The translations under genes were made by a program, and so were the position numbers. The notes below the pieces were generated by a model. It saw only the letters and a list, made by a program, of their open reading frames with translations. It was not told the DNA's origin and ran no database searches. Of a stretch of 64,000 nt of DNA, positions 27,376 to 36,375 are shown one piece after another. Numbering within the stretch: position 1 is the first letter of the stretch; each line of letters starts with the position of its first letter. This DNA is from Arenibacter arenosicollis (lineage in GTDB: Bacteria; Bacteroidota; Bacteroidia; Flavobacteriales; Flavobacteriaceae): contig NZ_JACLHY010000007.1 of assembly GCF_014397245.1 (NCBI RefSeq), positions 142,293-206,292 on the forward strand, written 5' to 3'.

Positions 27376-28386
27376 ATGACACACGAACTAAAAAAAATTA
27401 TACGGGAATACCAATCTGCCACTTCAAGAGGCATAAAGACCGTTTTGGCTACCGTGGTAGCCTTGGATGGCTCCTCATATAGAAGACCTGGTGTGCGGAT
27501 GCTGATACTGGAAGACGGACATATGGTAGGTGCCGTAAGTGGCGGATGTGTTGAAAAGGAAGTAATTAGACAGGCCCAGCCCGTTTTTGACGATCAAACT
27601 TCCAAAATAATGACCTATGATGGTAGATATCGCTTGGGATGCGAGGGTATACTTTATATTTTATTGGAGCCCTTAAGACCGGACACCATATTGTTGGAAA
27701 CCTTTGAGCAAACAATTCAATCTCGACAACATTTTAAGGTACGCTCTTATTTTGAAAAAAAAGAAGGGTTAAATGCCTATTTTGGCTCAACCTTTATCTT
27801 TGGGAATAAGGAATTACCACTGTTCCCCGGCTATCAAGGAAAAGATGAACTTGAGGTTTTTGAGCAAAACATGCAACCGTGTTTTAAGCTATTTATCATT
27901 GGCGCTGAACACGATGCGGTACAGTTATGCAGTTTTGCCGCATTAACAGGATGGGAAGTAACTGTTATAGCCAACCCTACCGAGGAAAAGAATATATTGG
28001 ATTTTGAAGGTGCAAATGAATTTCTTGGAACCCTACCCGAGGGCTTTCCTTTGGATGAAGTGGACCAAAATACGGCCATAATTCTGATGAACCATAGCTA
28101 TTCCAAAGACTTAAAGTATTTGTTGACCCTAAGGCATTCAAAACCAATATACTTAGGACTTTTGGGGCCACATAGAAGACGTGAAAAGTTGTTTAACGAA
28201 CTAATGGAACTTAGCCCTGAAATCACCTACGACTTTTTGGACAGTATCCATGGACCCGCCGGACTAAATATAGGGGCTGAGACACCACAGGAAATTGCCA
28301 TAGCCATCGTTGCCGAAATCCTAACGGTTTCCAGACGAAAAGAACCTATACTTTTAAAAGATAAAGAAACTGGCATACACGATTGA
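27376..28386 (+). CDS. XdhC-family molybdenum cofactor insertion protein
   Basis: 336 aa. N-terminal XdhC/CoxI domain: VLATVVALDGSSYRRPGVRM and GAVSGGCVEKEV. C-terminal Rossmann region with FIIGAEHDAVQLCSFAALTG and LLGPHRRREKLF. XdhC proteins bind, protect, sulfurate and insert the cofactor into xanthine-dehydrogenase-type enzymes, which matches the hydroxylase at the head of the run. Its TGA stop overlaps the TTG start of the next gene (TTGA). Confidence 0.93.
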   Translation: MTHELKKIIREYQSATSRGIKTVLATVVALDGSSYRRPGVRMLILEDGHMVGAVSGGCVEKEVIRQAQPVFDDQTSKIMTYDGRYRLGCEGILYILLEPLRPDTILLETFEQTIQSRQHFKVRSYFEKKEGLNAYFGSTFIFGNKELPLFPGYQGKDELEVFEQNMQPCFKLFIIGAEHDAVQLCSFAALTGWEVTVIANPTEEKNILDFEGANEFLGTLPEGFPLDEVDQNTAIILMNHSYSKDLKYLLTLRHSKPIYLGLLGPHRRREKLFNELMELSPEITYDFLDSIHGPAGLNIGAETPQEIAIAIVAEILTVSRRKEPILLKDKETGIHD

Positions 28387-28991
28387 CACCTAAAGAGCAT
28401 AACATAGCTATTTTGATTATGGCGGCCGGGACTTCCTCCCGTATGAAAGCCATAAAACAATTATTGCCTTGGGGAAATACCACCTTAATCGGCAATGCCC
28501 TTAAAAATGCCCAGGATTCCAATGCCGCAACCATATTGACCGTTTTAGGAGCCTATAAGGAGGAAATAATTAAAGAAACCCAATTTGGCGATACGGAAAC
28601 TGTTTATACTCCCGATTGGAAAATGGGACTGGGGAATTCAATTGCCTGTGGTACCAAGCATCTGCTAAAAAAGGAAGAAGACTATGATGGTGTATTAATA
28701 ATGTTGACCGACCAACCTTATATAGATGGGCAGTATTTAAATACCATGATGGATAATTTTACAAATTCCCAACACAGCATTATAGCCACAAAATATACCG
28801 GTAGGGTGGGAGTGCCCGCCATTTTTGGAAAAGCCCATTTTGAAGCTTTACTGGCATTGGACTCCGATTTTGGAGCTAGGGATATTATCAAGACCCATAT
28901 AAAAAATGTCCTTACGCTATCCCCTAAAGGAAAAGAGGTTGATATTGATACCTTGGAAGAATACGAGCGGGTGAAAAAGAGTGATAAGTAG
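28383..28991 (+). CDS. MocA-like molybdenum cofactor nucleotidyltransferase
   Basis: 202 aa. NTP-transferase fold with IMAAGTSSRMKAIKQLLPWG at the N-terminus and ILTVLGAYKEEI, LTDQPYID later. The pattern matches MocA, which makes the cytosine form (MCD) of the cofactor used by xanthine-dehydrogenase-type enzymes. The start is TTG in the TTGA overlap with the xdhC stop; no ATG precedes the nucleotide-binding loop. Last gene of the cofactor run. Confidence 0.9.
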   Translation: MTPKEHNIAILIMAAGTSSRMKAIKQLLPWGNTTLIGNALKNAQDSNAATILTVLGAYKEEIIKETQFGDTETVYTPDWKMGLGNSIACGTKHLLKKEEDYDGVLIMLTDQPYIDGQYLNTMMDNFTNSQHSIIATKYTGRVGVPAIFGKAHFEALLALDSDFGARDIIKTHIKNVLTLSPKGKEVDIDTLEEYERVKKSDK

Positions 28992-29296
28992 TCAGTGGTC
29001 AGTGTCAACTTCAGTGAACAGTTGGTACTAAGGAGTTATCAGAATTGAAGGGTGGGAAGAAGAGTCTTGTGTCAAGAACCTAGACTCTTGACTACTACCT
29101 AATTCCCCTCTTGAGAGATTGAGTGTAGGTTTTTGCCGAATAGCTTATTTCTTATGCCTTGTGGCTTTTGGCTTTTGGCTATTCCGTCATTGAGGCCGGA
29201 CTTCAAACAAGGGATTAATTAATAAGTAAGTTTTTTACTTCTAACTTCGTGTTGTCCACTATAAAGTATAAATTTAGGATCTAATCCAATGTTGCA
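28992..29296. repeat. low-complexity intergenic sequence
   Basis: About 305 bases with short direct repeats such as GTCAGTGGTCAGTG (near 28993) and GGCTTTTGGCTTTTGGCT (near 29164), and an imperfect inverted AAGAGTCTTG / AGACTCTTGA pair near 29058-29092. This style of decayed intergenic repeat is frequent in Flavobacteria. No gene. Confidence 0.5.
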
Positions 29297-30391
29297 ATGT
29301 CATTAAAAACTTTATCCCTTGTTTGTATTTTACAATTAGCAATTTCCTGTAACCTAATAGCCCAAGACATGAGCTTTGAGGAGTACAATCCGGTATCGAC
29401 ACTTAAAGTTCCCGGCAAGGAAATCCATAGGGCAAAATATCCATTTATCGATGTACATGGCCATCAATACCAAATGCCAACACAAGACCTTTCCCCCCTG
29501 ATTGCAGATATGGATAAGCTTAACATGGGAGTAATGGTCAATCTAAGTGGTGGCTCAGGAGATAGAATTAAAAAATCTTTGGAAAATATCAAGGATCATT
29601 ATCCCCATAGGTTTGCGGTCTTTGCCAATGTGGATTTTGACGGGGTAGGTAAACCTGGCTGGGCCGAGAAGGCCGTTGCCCAATTGGAAGCTGATATTAA
29701 AAACGGCGCCAAGGGACTTAAGGTATATAAGAGTTTGGGACTAAGGGATACTGATACCTCTGGGAAACGATTGGCTGTAGATGATGACCGTATAAGTGCC
29801 ATTTGGGACAAATGCGCGGAATTGGGAGTGCCCGTTCTCATTCACTCTGCAGATCCAAAACCCTTTTGGGATGAGGTTAATTCCGATAACGAAAGGTGGT
29901 TGGAACTAAAGACGCATCCTCGCAGAAAACGTTCAGCAACGGATCCAGCTTCGTGGGAGCAAATTATTGGAGAGCAACACAGAATGTTTAAAAAGCATCC
30001 AAAAACCAAATTTATCAATGCCCATATGGGATGGTATGCCAACGATTTGGGTACTTTGGGGAAATTAATGGACGAAATGCCCAATATGTATGTGGGTATA
30101 GGAGCTATTATTGCAGAATTGGGCCGACAACCAAGAAATGCACATAAGTTCTTTTTAAAATATCAGGACCGAATTCTATTTGGTAAGGACAGCTGGAAAC
30201 CGGAAGAATTTCCTACCTATTTTAGAGTTTTGGAATCCGATGACGAATATTTCCCGTATCACAAGAAATACCATGCTTTCTGGGCCATGTACGGTATGGA
30301 CCTACCGGATGAAGTACTTAAAAAAGTTTATTACAAGAATGCGCTAAAACTCATTCCTGGATTGGACAAGAGCTTATTCCCAAAAGATTAA
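29297..30391 (+). CDS. Secreted amidohydrolase-family (Amidohydro_2) protein
   Basis: 364 aa. Signal peptide to about residue 23 (ISCNLIAQ; the Cys may give a lipoprotein). TIM-barrel metal ligands of the Amidohydro_2 family: FIDVHGHQY (HxH-like), VLIHSADP, INAHMGWYAND and LFGKDSW near the end with the last Asp. Enzymes of this family include decarboxylases and lactonases of aromatic or sugar acids; the substrate is not readable. It is monocistronic, followed by a long intergenic region. Confidence 0.88.
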   Translation: MSLKTLSLVCILQLAISCNLIAQDMSFEEYNPVSTLKVPGKEIHRAKYPFIDVHGHQYQMPTQDLSPLIADMDKLNMGVMVNLSGGSGDRIKKSLENIKDHYPHRFAVFANVDFDGVGKPGWAEKAVAQLEADIKNGAKGLKVYKSLGLRDTDTSGKRLAVDDDRISAIWDKCAELGVPVLIHSADPKPFWDEVNSDNERWLELKTHPRRKRSATDPASWEQIIGEQHRMFKKHPKTKFINAHMGWYANDLGTLGKLMDEMPNMYVGIGAIIAELGRQPRNAHKFFLKYQDRILFGKDSWKPEEFPTYFRVLESDDEYFPYHKKYHAFWAMYGMDLPDEVLKKVYYKNALKLIPGLDKSLFPKD

Positions 30392-30408
30392 CAACGCTTT
30401 AAAAGCGA

Positions 30409-30549
30409 CTATTTCCTATCCACAGGTTTTTGAATCTTTTCAAGATGTCCGTATTCCTGAAAAATACCACATGAATTTGGTTTTTTAATCAGGGATTGTT
30501 CTTTTTTTCTTTTGGCCAAAGCTTCAATTTGCGGTGATAAAAATGACAT
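30409..30549 (-). CDS. Small basic protein (46 aa), unknown
   Basis: 46-codon ORF MSFLSPQIEALAKRKKEQSL ... QKPVDRK. It has normal codon use, a plausible A-rich leader and high Lys/Gln content; no signal or membrane segment. It converges with the amidohydrolase, 17 nt from its stop. No family recognised. The even amino-acid composition argues for a gene, but it is short and unconfirmed. Confidence 0.4.
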   Translation of the reverse strand: MSFLSPQIEALAKRKKEQSLIKKPNSCGIFQEYGHLEKIQKPVDRK

Positions 30550-31082
30550 ATCGATCTTTTTTTGTGATATAAAATTACTTTTTTTATAGAACGCAAGCAG
30601 AAATAAATTGTTGTTTTAATGTTAAATTTTTTACATAATATTTACGGCTCCTCCCTTGTTACGAAGGGGGGAGCCTATAGTCTCGTCACCCCTTAAGGAG
30701 TTTTCCCCCTTGCTAGCGAGATAATCGGATCGGACTGGATTGTCACTAAACTTGATTTAACTTTAAAGCTCACACACCCCTAGCCCCTCTCAAGAGGGGA
30801 ATTTTTCAGTTGCGGATATTAATATTTAAGAATACCTATGTTCCTTTTATTAGCAAAATTAGTTCTATTTTTTTTTTGGAGATTAGATTGGAATTTGGAC
30901 TTTGAATAGAAACAAATCCTCGACTCCGCTGGAATAGACAAAACAGTCACTTCGACATGAGCCTATTTTCAGGCTCCCGATAGCTATCGGGAGAGAAGTC
31001 GCACATACGAGGCATTCCGATTTCGACTACGCTCAATCTCCGTTAGAACTTTCGACTTTGAACTTTCAACTTTCAACTCAAT
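30550..31082. repeat. intergenic repeat-like sequence
   Basis: About 530 bases with several palindromes: CCCCTCTCAAGAGGGG near 30784, CCCGATAGCTATCGGG near 30976 and the tail ACTTTGAACTTTCAACTTTC near 31054. This is typical flavobacterial dispersed intergenic repeat sequence. No gene. Confidence 0.5.
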
Positions 31083-33239
31083 TTATAAAATCCTTTCTTT
31101 TTCAATAACACTAAGCGCCAGTCTAATAGTAGAATATTCCAATTTTTCTTCAAAATATTCATAATAAGGTTTTAAAGCTTCGGGATCTTTAAGTTCTTTT
31201 TTGGCCTGGGCGACCTTTCCTATGGTTTCCTTATCCACAAACTCATAGATAGCCACATCCTTGCCGTCCGAGTAAAGTTTGGCCAGATGTGAAAAAATTG
31301 TAGTGGGCTTTAGTTTTCGTAACTGGGCTATCTCTTCAATGCTCTTGCCCTCTTTATAAAGCTCATAGGTGTCCTGGTAGGTGTGCGACTTCTTTTTCTT
31401 CTTTGCTTTTTTTTCTGCTTGAAAAGCCCTTATCTCTTGAATAAATTCCTCCCCGTAAACTTCCAACTTTCGCTGGCCAACCCCATTTATTTGCATTAGT
31501 TCCTCTTCACTGGTTGGTCGTTCCGCTTCCATTTCCTTCAAGGTTGCATCGTTGAAAACCAAATAAGCGGGGATATTCTCCTCCAAGGAAATCTGGAATC
31601 TTAATAGGCGTAAACGTTCAAACAGCGAGTTTTTGGCAACCTTCTTGGTTTTTTGTTCTTTTTCCAAGGCCACCCTTTCTTCCTTTTTCAATGGTTTACT
31701 CAACAATACCCTCGTCTTACCAAATAGGACGTCTTTGGAATAGGGGGTAAGCTGCAAAACGTTGTTCTTATGAAAGGCTATCTCACAGAAACCCTGATTT
31801 ATAAGCTGAATAGCATAATGTTGCCAATCGTTCCAAGATATATCCTTACCTATACCATAGGTTTTTATTTCCTGATAATTTTTATCCAAAACAGCAGCAT
31901 TTTGGGCTCCCCTCAATACATCGATTACAATTCCCGTAGCTTCCAATTCCTTTAATCGGGCTATAGTGGATAATATTTTTTGGGCTATAATGGTTCCATC
32001 AAAAAACTGCGGCGGATTTTTACATACATCGCAATTACCACAATCCTCCCCCAAAAATTCCCCAAAATAACTCAACAAGATTTTTCTTCTACAGGTGGAT
32101 GCCTCCGAAAACTGCTTCATTCGGTCCAATTTGGCCAGCTGTACCTCCTCATTAGTTGCTCCGGACGCAAAGCGTTGAAGCTGTATTACATCGCCATAAC
32201 TGTGGAACAAAAGTGCCTGGGCGGGTAATCCGTCCCTACCGGACCGACCTATTTCCTGATAGTAGCCCTCAATATTTTTAGGCATATTATAATGTATAAC
32301 CCATCTCACATTGGATTTGTCTATTCCCATTCCAAAGGCTATGGTAGCGCATACAATTTGGGTTTTGTCGAAAATAAAATCTTCCTGTACTTTGTTGCGA
32401 CTCTCAAAATCCAACCCCGCATGGTAGGCCGCTGCTTTAATGCCGTTGTCCAAAAATTTTGCCACCAAAGTCTCTGTAGATTTTCGACTCAAACAATAAA
32501 TAATACCCGATTCATTGGGCCGTTGCTTTATAAATTGAAGTATTTGGGACACCCTATCATGGGCTGGCCTTACTTCCAAAGCAATATTTTTTCTGTCGAA
32601 GGAGGCCAAAAATTGTTTTGCCCTGGGAATCTTCAGCTGTGCCATAATGTCCTCTCTAGTGGCCTTATCGGCTGTTGCTGTCAAGGCAATAATAGGGGTG
32701 AGGGGAAGAGTGCTTTTTAGAAATCCCAATTGTTGATATGAGGGTCTAAAATCATGCCCCCAAGAGGAAATACAGTGGGCTTCGTCAACGGCCACACAGC
32801 TTATAAATTCTTCCTTTAAAATAGGGGAGAGGCCTTGCAAACTTTCCGGGGCCACATAGAGTAATTTCAACTCTCCCTGATGTGTACTTTCCAGTATTTT
32901 ATGTTGTTCTTCGGCGGACTGACTGCTATTGAAAAAAGCCGCTGGTATACCGTTGGCCTTTAGTCCGTCCACTTGATCTTTCATAAGGGCAATTAAAGGC
33001 GAAATTACCAAAGTAGTGCCCTTCAACAAAAGGGAGGGCAATTGAAAACATATGGATTTCCCTCCTCCAGTGGGCATGATCACCAAACAATCCTTCTTAT
33101 TTAAAACCGAAGTAACAATCTCCTCCTGTTGATCTCTAAAGCTATCAAAACCAAAGTACTTTTTAAGATGGGGATATAATTCGTTCTGGAAATCGGGCAT
33201 GGATATCGGTAAAATTGTTGCGTGGCCGAAATTAATCAT
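31083..33239 (-). CDS. recQ: ATP-dependent DNA helicase RecQ
   Basis: 718 aa; starts at 33239, or possibly 33200 (MPDFQNELYPHLKKYFGF). Helicase motifs: Walker A MPTGGGKSICFQLP, DEAHCISSWGHDFRP, ALTATADKAT, YCLSRKSTETL and motif VI QEIGRSGRDG. The RQC zinc site follows (CRRKILLSYFGEFLGEDCGN, then CDVC), then an HRDC domain (LRFQISLEENIPAYLVFNDA, QINGVGQRKLEVYGEEF) and a C-terminal helix-turn-helix (SIEEIAQLRKLKPTTIFSHL). It unwinds DNA during recombination and repair. Full length with all domains. Confidence 0.96.
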   Translation of the reverse strand: MINFGHATILPISMPDFQNELYPHLKKYFGFDSFRDQQEEIVTSVLNKKDCLVIMPTGGGKSICFQLPSLLLKGTTLVISPLIALMKDQVDGLKANGIPAAFFNSSQSAEEQHKILESTHQGELKLLYVAPESLQGLSPILKEEFISCVAVDEAHCISSWGHDFRPSYQQLGFLKSTLPLTPIIALTATADKATREDIMAQLKIPRAKQFLASFDRKNIALEVRPAHDRVSQILQFIKQRPNESGIIYCLSRKSTETLVAKFLDNGIKAAAYHAGLDFESRNKVQEDFIFDKTQIVCATIAFGMGIDKSNVRWVIHYNMPKNIEGYYQEIGRSGRDGLPAQALLFHSYGDVIQLQRFASGATNEEVQLAKLDRMKQFSEASTCRRKILLSYFGEFLGEDCGNCDVCKNPPQFFDGTIIAQKILSTIARLKELEATGIVIDVLRGAQNAAVLDKNYQEIKTYGIGKDISWNDWQHYAIQLINQGFCEIAFHKNNVLQLTPYSKDVLFGKTRVLLSKPLKKEERVALEKEQKTKKVAKNSLFERLRLLRFQISLEENIPAYLVFNDATLKEMEAERPTSEEELMQINGVGQRKLEVYGEEFIQEIRAFQAEKKAKKKKKSHTYQDTYELYKEGKSIEEIAQLRKLKPTTIFSHLAKLYSDGKDVAIYEFVDKETIGKVAQAKKELKDPEALKPYYEYFEEKLEYSTIRLALSVIEKERIL

Positions 33240-33371
33240 AATTGAAGTGTCAAAACAACTTTATTGACGTTAAAATCCTTAAAAATAAATCTAATTAGTG
33301 GGTGATTCCATGCATGGTCTTATCTTAAAAATGTTAAATTTATCCATTGCAAACCTTAATAATTGACCATA

Positions 33372-34451
33372 ATGAACCACTGTCGTAATTACTATCTTGT
33401 TGTTGTTTCCATATTGACGATCTTCACCGCCTTACAGGCACAAGAAACCTATACCCCTCCAAAATTGACCAATCCGGATTCCTGGTCCATTATTTTGGTC
33501 CCCGATACCCAGACCTATGTAAAGTTTGAAAGAAACCAGGGCACTTTGGAAACCATGACCGCCTGGATCAGTGAAAATATTGATGCCCTAAACATAAAAA
33601 TGGTTTTGTGTACTGGGGATTTAGTAGAACAGAACGAACTTTTAGTTTCGGATAAAATAAACGGCAATATGCCCAGTAGAGATCAGTGGAGGGCAGTGTC
33701 ACATGCCTTTGAACGTTTGGATGGGAAGGTACCTTATATCTTAGCGGCCGGTAACCATGACTTTGGTTATAAAAGTGTTGAAAACCGAAAATCTAACTAC
33801 AGCCAATATTTCCCTGTGCATAGGAACCTATTAAATGCAAAGGCGTTACGGGCGGCTGGAAAAAACATAGATGGCTTACCCTCCGTGGAAAACGCTACCT
33901 ATGAATTTATTTCCCCCCAACAACGGAAATTTTTGTTCCTGAATCTGGAATTTGCGCCGAGAGATACCATTTTGCAATGGGCCAATAACGAGATTTCCAA
34001 AGAAATTTATAAGGACCATACGGTGGTCTTACTTACCCATTCCTATTTAAATTCCGAAAACAAACATAAGGAAAAGGAAAACTACCCGATAATCGATGCC
34101 AACTATGGCAAGGCTATCTGGGAAAAACTAGTGGCACCATCCCAAAATGTACAGTTGGTGTTTTCGGGCCATATTGGCTCCCCTGATAATTTTAAGGGGC
34201 ATACCGCCTTTAAAGAGGACAGGAATGCAGCTGGCAAAAAAGTGAATCAGATTACTTTTAATGCGCAAGCTATGGGTGGAGGTTGGAATGGTAATGGGGG
34301 AGATGGTTGGCTCCGTATCATGGAATTTTTGCCCGATGGCAAGACCGTTATTACCACCACTTTTTCACCCTATTTTGCCATCTCGCCCACAACGCAAAAA
34401 ATGGCCTATCAAAAGGATAAATTCAACAATTTTAGTATAAAATTGGATTAA
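33372..34451 (+). CDS. Secreted metallophosphoesterase
   Basis: 359 aa from the ATG at 33372 (the frame opens at TTG 33363). Signal peptide ends near ALQAQ. The two-metal site is read from ILVPDTQTY, CTGDLVEQNE, AAGNHDFGY, LLTHSYLN and VFSGHIGSPD, the five calcineurin-like motifs. Substrate unknown. It is divergent from recQ. Confidence 0.9.
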   Translation: MNHCRNYYLVVVSILTIFTALQAQETYTPPKLTNPDSWSIILVPDTQTYVKFERNQGTLETMTAWISENIDALNIKMVLCTGDLVEQNELLVSDKINGNMPSRDQWRAVSHAFERLDGKVPYILAAGNHDFGYKSVENRKSNYSQYFPVHRNLLNAKALRAAGKNIDGLPSVENATYEFISPQQRKFLFLNLEFAPRDTILQWANNEISKEIYKDHTVVLLTHSYLNSENKHKEKENYPIIDANYGKAIWEKLVAPSQNVQLVFSGHIGSPDNFKGHTAFKEDRNAAGKKVNQITFNAQAMGGGWNGNGGDGWLRIMEFLPDGKTVITTTFSPYFAISPTTQKMAYQKDKFNNFSIKLD

Positions 34452-34657
34452 TTCTATTGAATTGGCAGCTAATTTTAGTTGAATTTAAGGGTAAAGACCT
34501 TAGAAACAGCGGTAAAATCTCACGAAATAACGTCAATTTTGTAGGATATTTCTTAATAAAACATACTATAGGTCGAATAATTTCGTTTTTTTTAACATAA
34601 TATTATATAACGGCTTAATTTAGCGCCCGATAATTATGGTATAAACCCCTATATCCT

Positions 34658-35440
34658 ATGAAAACAGTAAACTATTTAATTTTAAGTTTCGGAGTATTAT
34701 TCTTAGTTGGTTGTAGCAATGATGCTATGAATGAATTGAATAATGAAAGTCTAACTAGCGAACAGGTTAAATCCCAAATGGAGGTCAATTCCATTTCGGA
34801 AGGACTGGACGAGTTGGTTTCAGAATTATTGATCAACGATAAATCTGGAAAAAGTAACAAAACTGAGACTGCCTGTGCAGCGGTTACATTTACCGAAGAA
34901 AGTATTTCAGTAGCTTATGACCAATGTAATATTCACGGCAAAACGATCAGCGGAACTATTGTCCTTACCGGAAATAATGGAAGTACGGATGGTACCAAAG
35001 GTAGCTTTGAGGTTACTTTTACCGATTTTACTTTTAACGACCACATACTTAACGGTACCAAGAGTTTTTCCTTCGATTTTTCAGTTTCCAACAGTCCAGC
35101 TTTTACAATTGTTACCGATGCTACCTTTGAGGACGCCAATGGAGATATTGTAAAATGGAAAGGAAATAAAGTACTTACCTGGTATCTTGAGAATATTAAT
35201 GCCGAAGGCCCCGATGCTACCTGCACAGGAGATTGGGATATAACCGTAAACGGTACTACCTATGAATTTACAGTGACCGAACCTTTATCATGGAATTTGG
35301 GTTGCGCCTTTATAACATCTGGCGTAATGCAGTTGGAGGTTGATAGTATGACAGCTTCCTTGGATTTTGGAGCTGGAACTTGTGACCAAAAAGGTACAGT
35401 AACTTATCCTAATGGTGACACTGAGGAAGTAAGCTGGTAA
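34658..35440 (+). CDS. Lipoprotein of unknown function
   Basis: 260 aa. Lipobox in VLFLVGC, then a linker and a beta-rich Thr/Gly domain with repeated phrases: GKTISGTIVLTGNNGSTDGT, FEVTFTDFTFND and VTDATFEDANGDIVKWKG. There are several Cys, perhaps disulfide-bonded. No family recognised; the strand pattern resembles cell-surface beta domains. A strong terminator follows. Confidence 0.75.
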   Translation: MKTVNYLILSFGVLFLVGCSNDAMNELNNESLTSEQVKSQMEVNSISEGLDELVSELLINDKSGKSNKTETACAAVTFTEESISVAYDQCNIHGKTISGTIVLTGNNGSTDGTKGSFEVTFTDFTFNDHILNGTKSFSFDFSVSNSPAFTIVTDATFEDANGDIVKWKGNKVLTWYLENINAEGPDATCTGDWDITVNGTTYEFTVTEPLSWNLGCAFITSGVMQLEVDSMTASLDFGAGTCDQKGTVTYPNGDTEEVSW

Positions 35441-35466
35441 CAACTTGTTTTAATATAATTTTTAAT

Positions 35467-35499
35467 AAACCCCGATGAAATTCATCGGGGTTTCTTTTT
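35467..35499 (+). terminator. rho-independent terminator
   Basis: AAACCCCGATGAA / TTCATCGGGGTTT stem with a 1-nt centre, followed by TCTTTTT. Confidence 0.9.
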
Positions 35500-35819
35500 G
35501 CACCTAATTTCTCTTTCCATTTCTAGTGCTAAATTAATGGTTAAGGGCAGGAGGGGAGTGGAGGGGAAGAAAACCAATTTGGCAATTGTAGAAAGCTAAT
35601 GAAAAGCAAGCTTTCCGAAGATTTTATACCGTTTATCGATGAAATAATTCAGTACGTCGAGGTTATCGAGGTGTTAATTTTCGCTTAAACTAATGTTAAT
35701 GAGCTATTTACTATTCCAAAAATGGAATTTTTGTCGTATCTTTTTTGAGCAAAACAAAAAAATCAAAATTATAAGAGTAAATCAGAAAAAACCGTTAACC
35801 CTAAAACAAAGCTTGTCCT
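35500..35819. other. intergenic region
   Basis: About 320 bases between co-oriented genes. Nothing convincing beyond AT-rich spacer. Confidence 0.4.
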
Positions 35820-36158
35820 ATGGAAACAACCCCAAAAATTAGTAGAAATTTAATTAGCAGGCCTTCCAACAGTGGATGTATTCTTAAATTGGAACGAACC
35901 AATAATGATTTGTCCCAATTGGAAAAAAAATTGACCTCCTATGTATGTGAACCCAACACATACACGTTGTTTATTAAATCTGAAACCCTCCGGCAAACTT
36001 TACAAACCTTGAAAAATACGAATGCGGATTTGATCAAGGCATTAAAAAGGGAAAAGGATTTAAAAATTGAACTCTTTGAAAAAACAATGGCTCAAATTCG
36101 TTCTTATATTGAGATACAAAAGTCAGTTGAGGAATACAGCAACATGTTGAGATATTAA
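35820..36158 (+). CDS. Small coiled-coil protein, unknown
   Basis: 112 aa, soluble. Mostly helical with heptad-like spacing (LKLERTNNDLSQLEKKLTSY, TLKNTNADLIKALKREKDLK). No signal peptide, catalytic motif or recognised family. It has its own terminator (36238-36270). A normal ATG and leader make a real gene likely. Confidence 0.65.
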   Translation: METTPKISRNLISRPSNSGCILKLERTNNDLSQLEKKLTSYVCEPNTYTLFIKSETLRQTLQTLKNTNADLIKALKREKDLKIELFEKTMAQIRSYIEIQKSVEEYSNMLRY

Positions 36159-36237
36159 GAAATCCCTATATTTTTCCCGATTATACACATTAAGCATACA
36201 GAGGGGCGGAATTGTAATCATGGAAATATTAGGATAG

Positions 36238-36270
36238 AAAAGCTCTGAATAATTATATTCAGAGCTTTTT
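36238..36270 (+). terminator. rho-independent terminator
   Basis: AAAAGCTCTGAAT / ATTCAGAGCTTTTTT stem-loop about 80 bases after the coiled-coil gene. Confidence 0.85.
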
Positions 36271-36316
36271 TATGTTTAAAAACTGATTTATATAACTTTG
36301 GTCTTACTAAAGCATA

Positions 36317-36350
36317 AAAAAAGCCTTGGATCTTTTCGATCCAAGGCTTT
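36317..36350 (-). terminator. terminator of the CHRD gene
   Basis: AAAGCCTTGGATC / GATCCAAGGCTTT stem with a 5-nt loop and a T-run on the minus strand, just beyond the convergent gene's stop. Confidence 0.88.
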
Positions 36351-36375
36351 AGTATTCAGGGGAAGCTAATATTCC

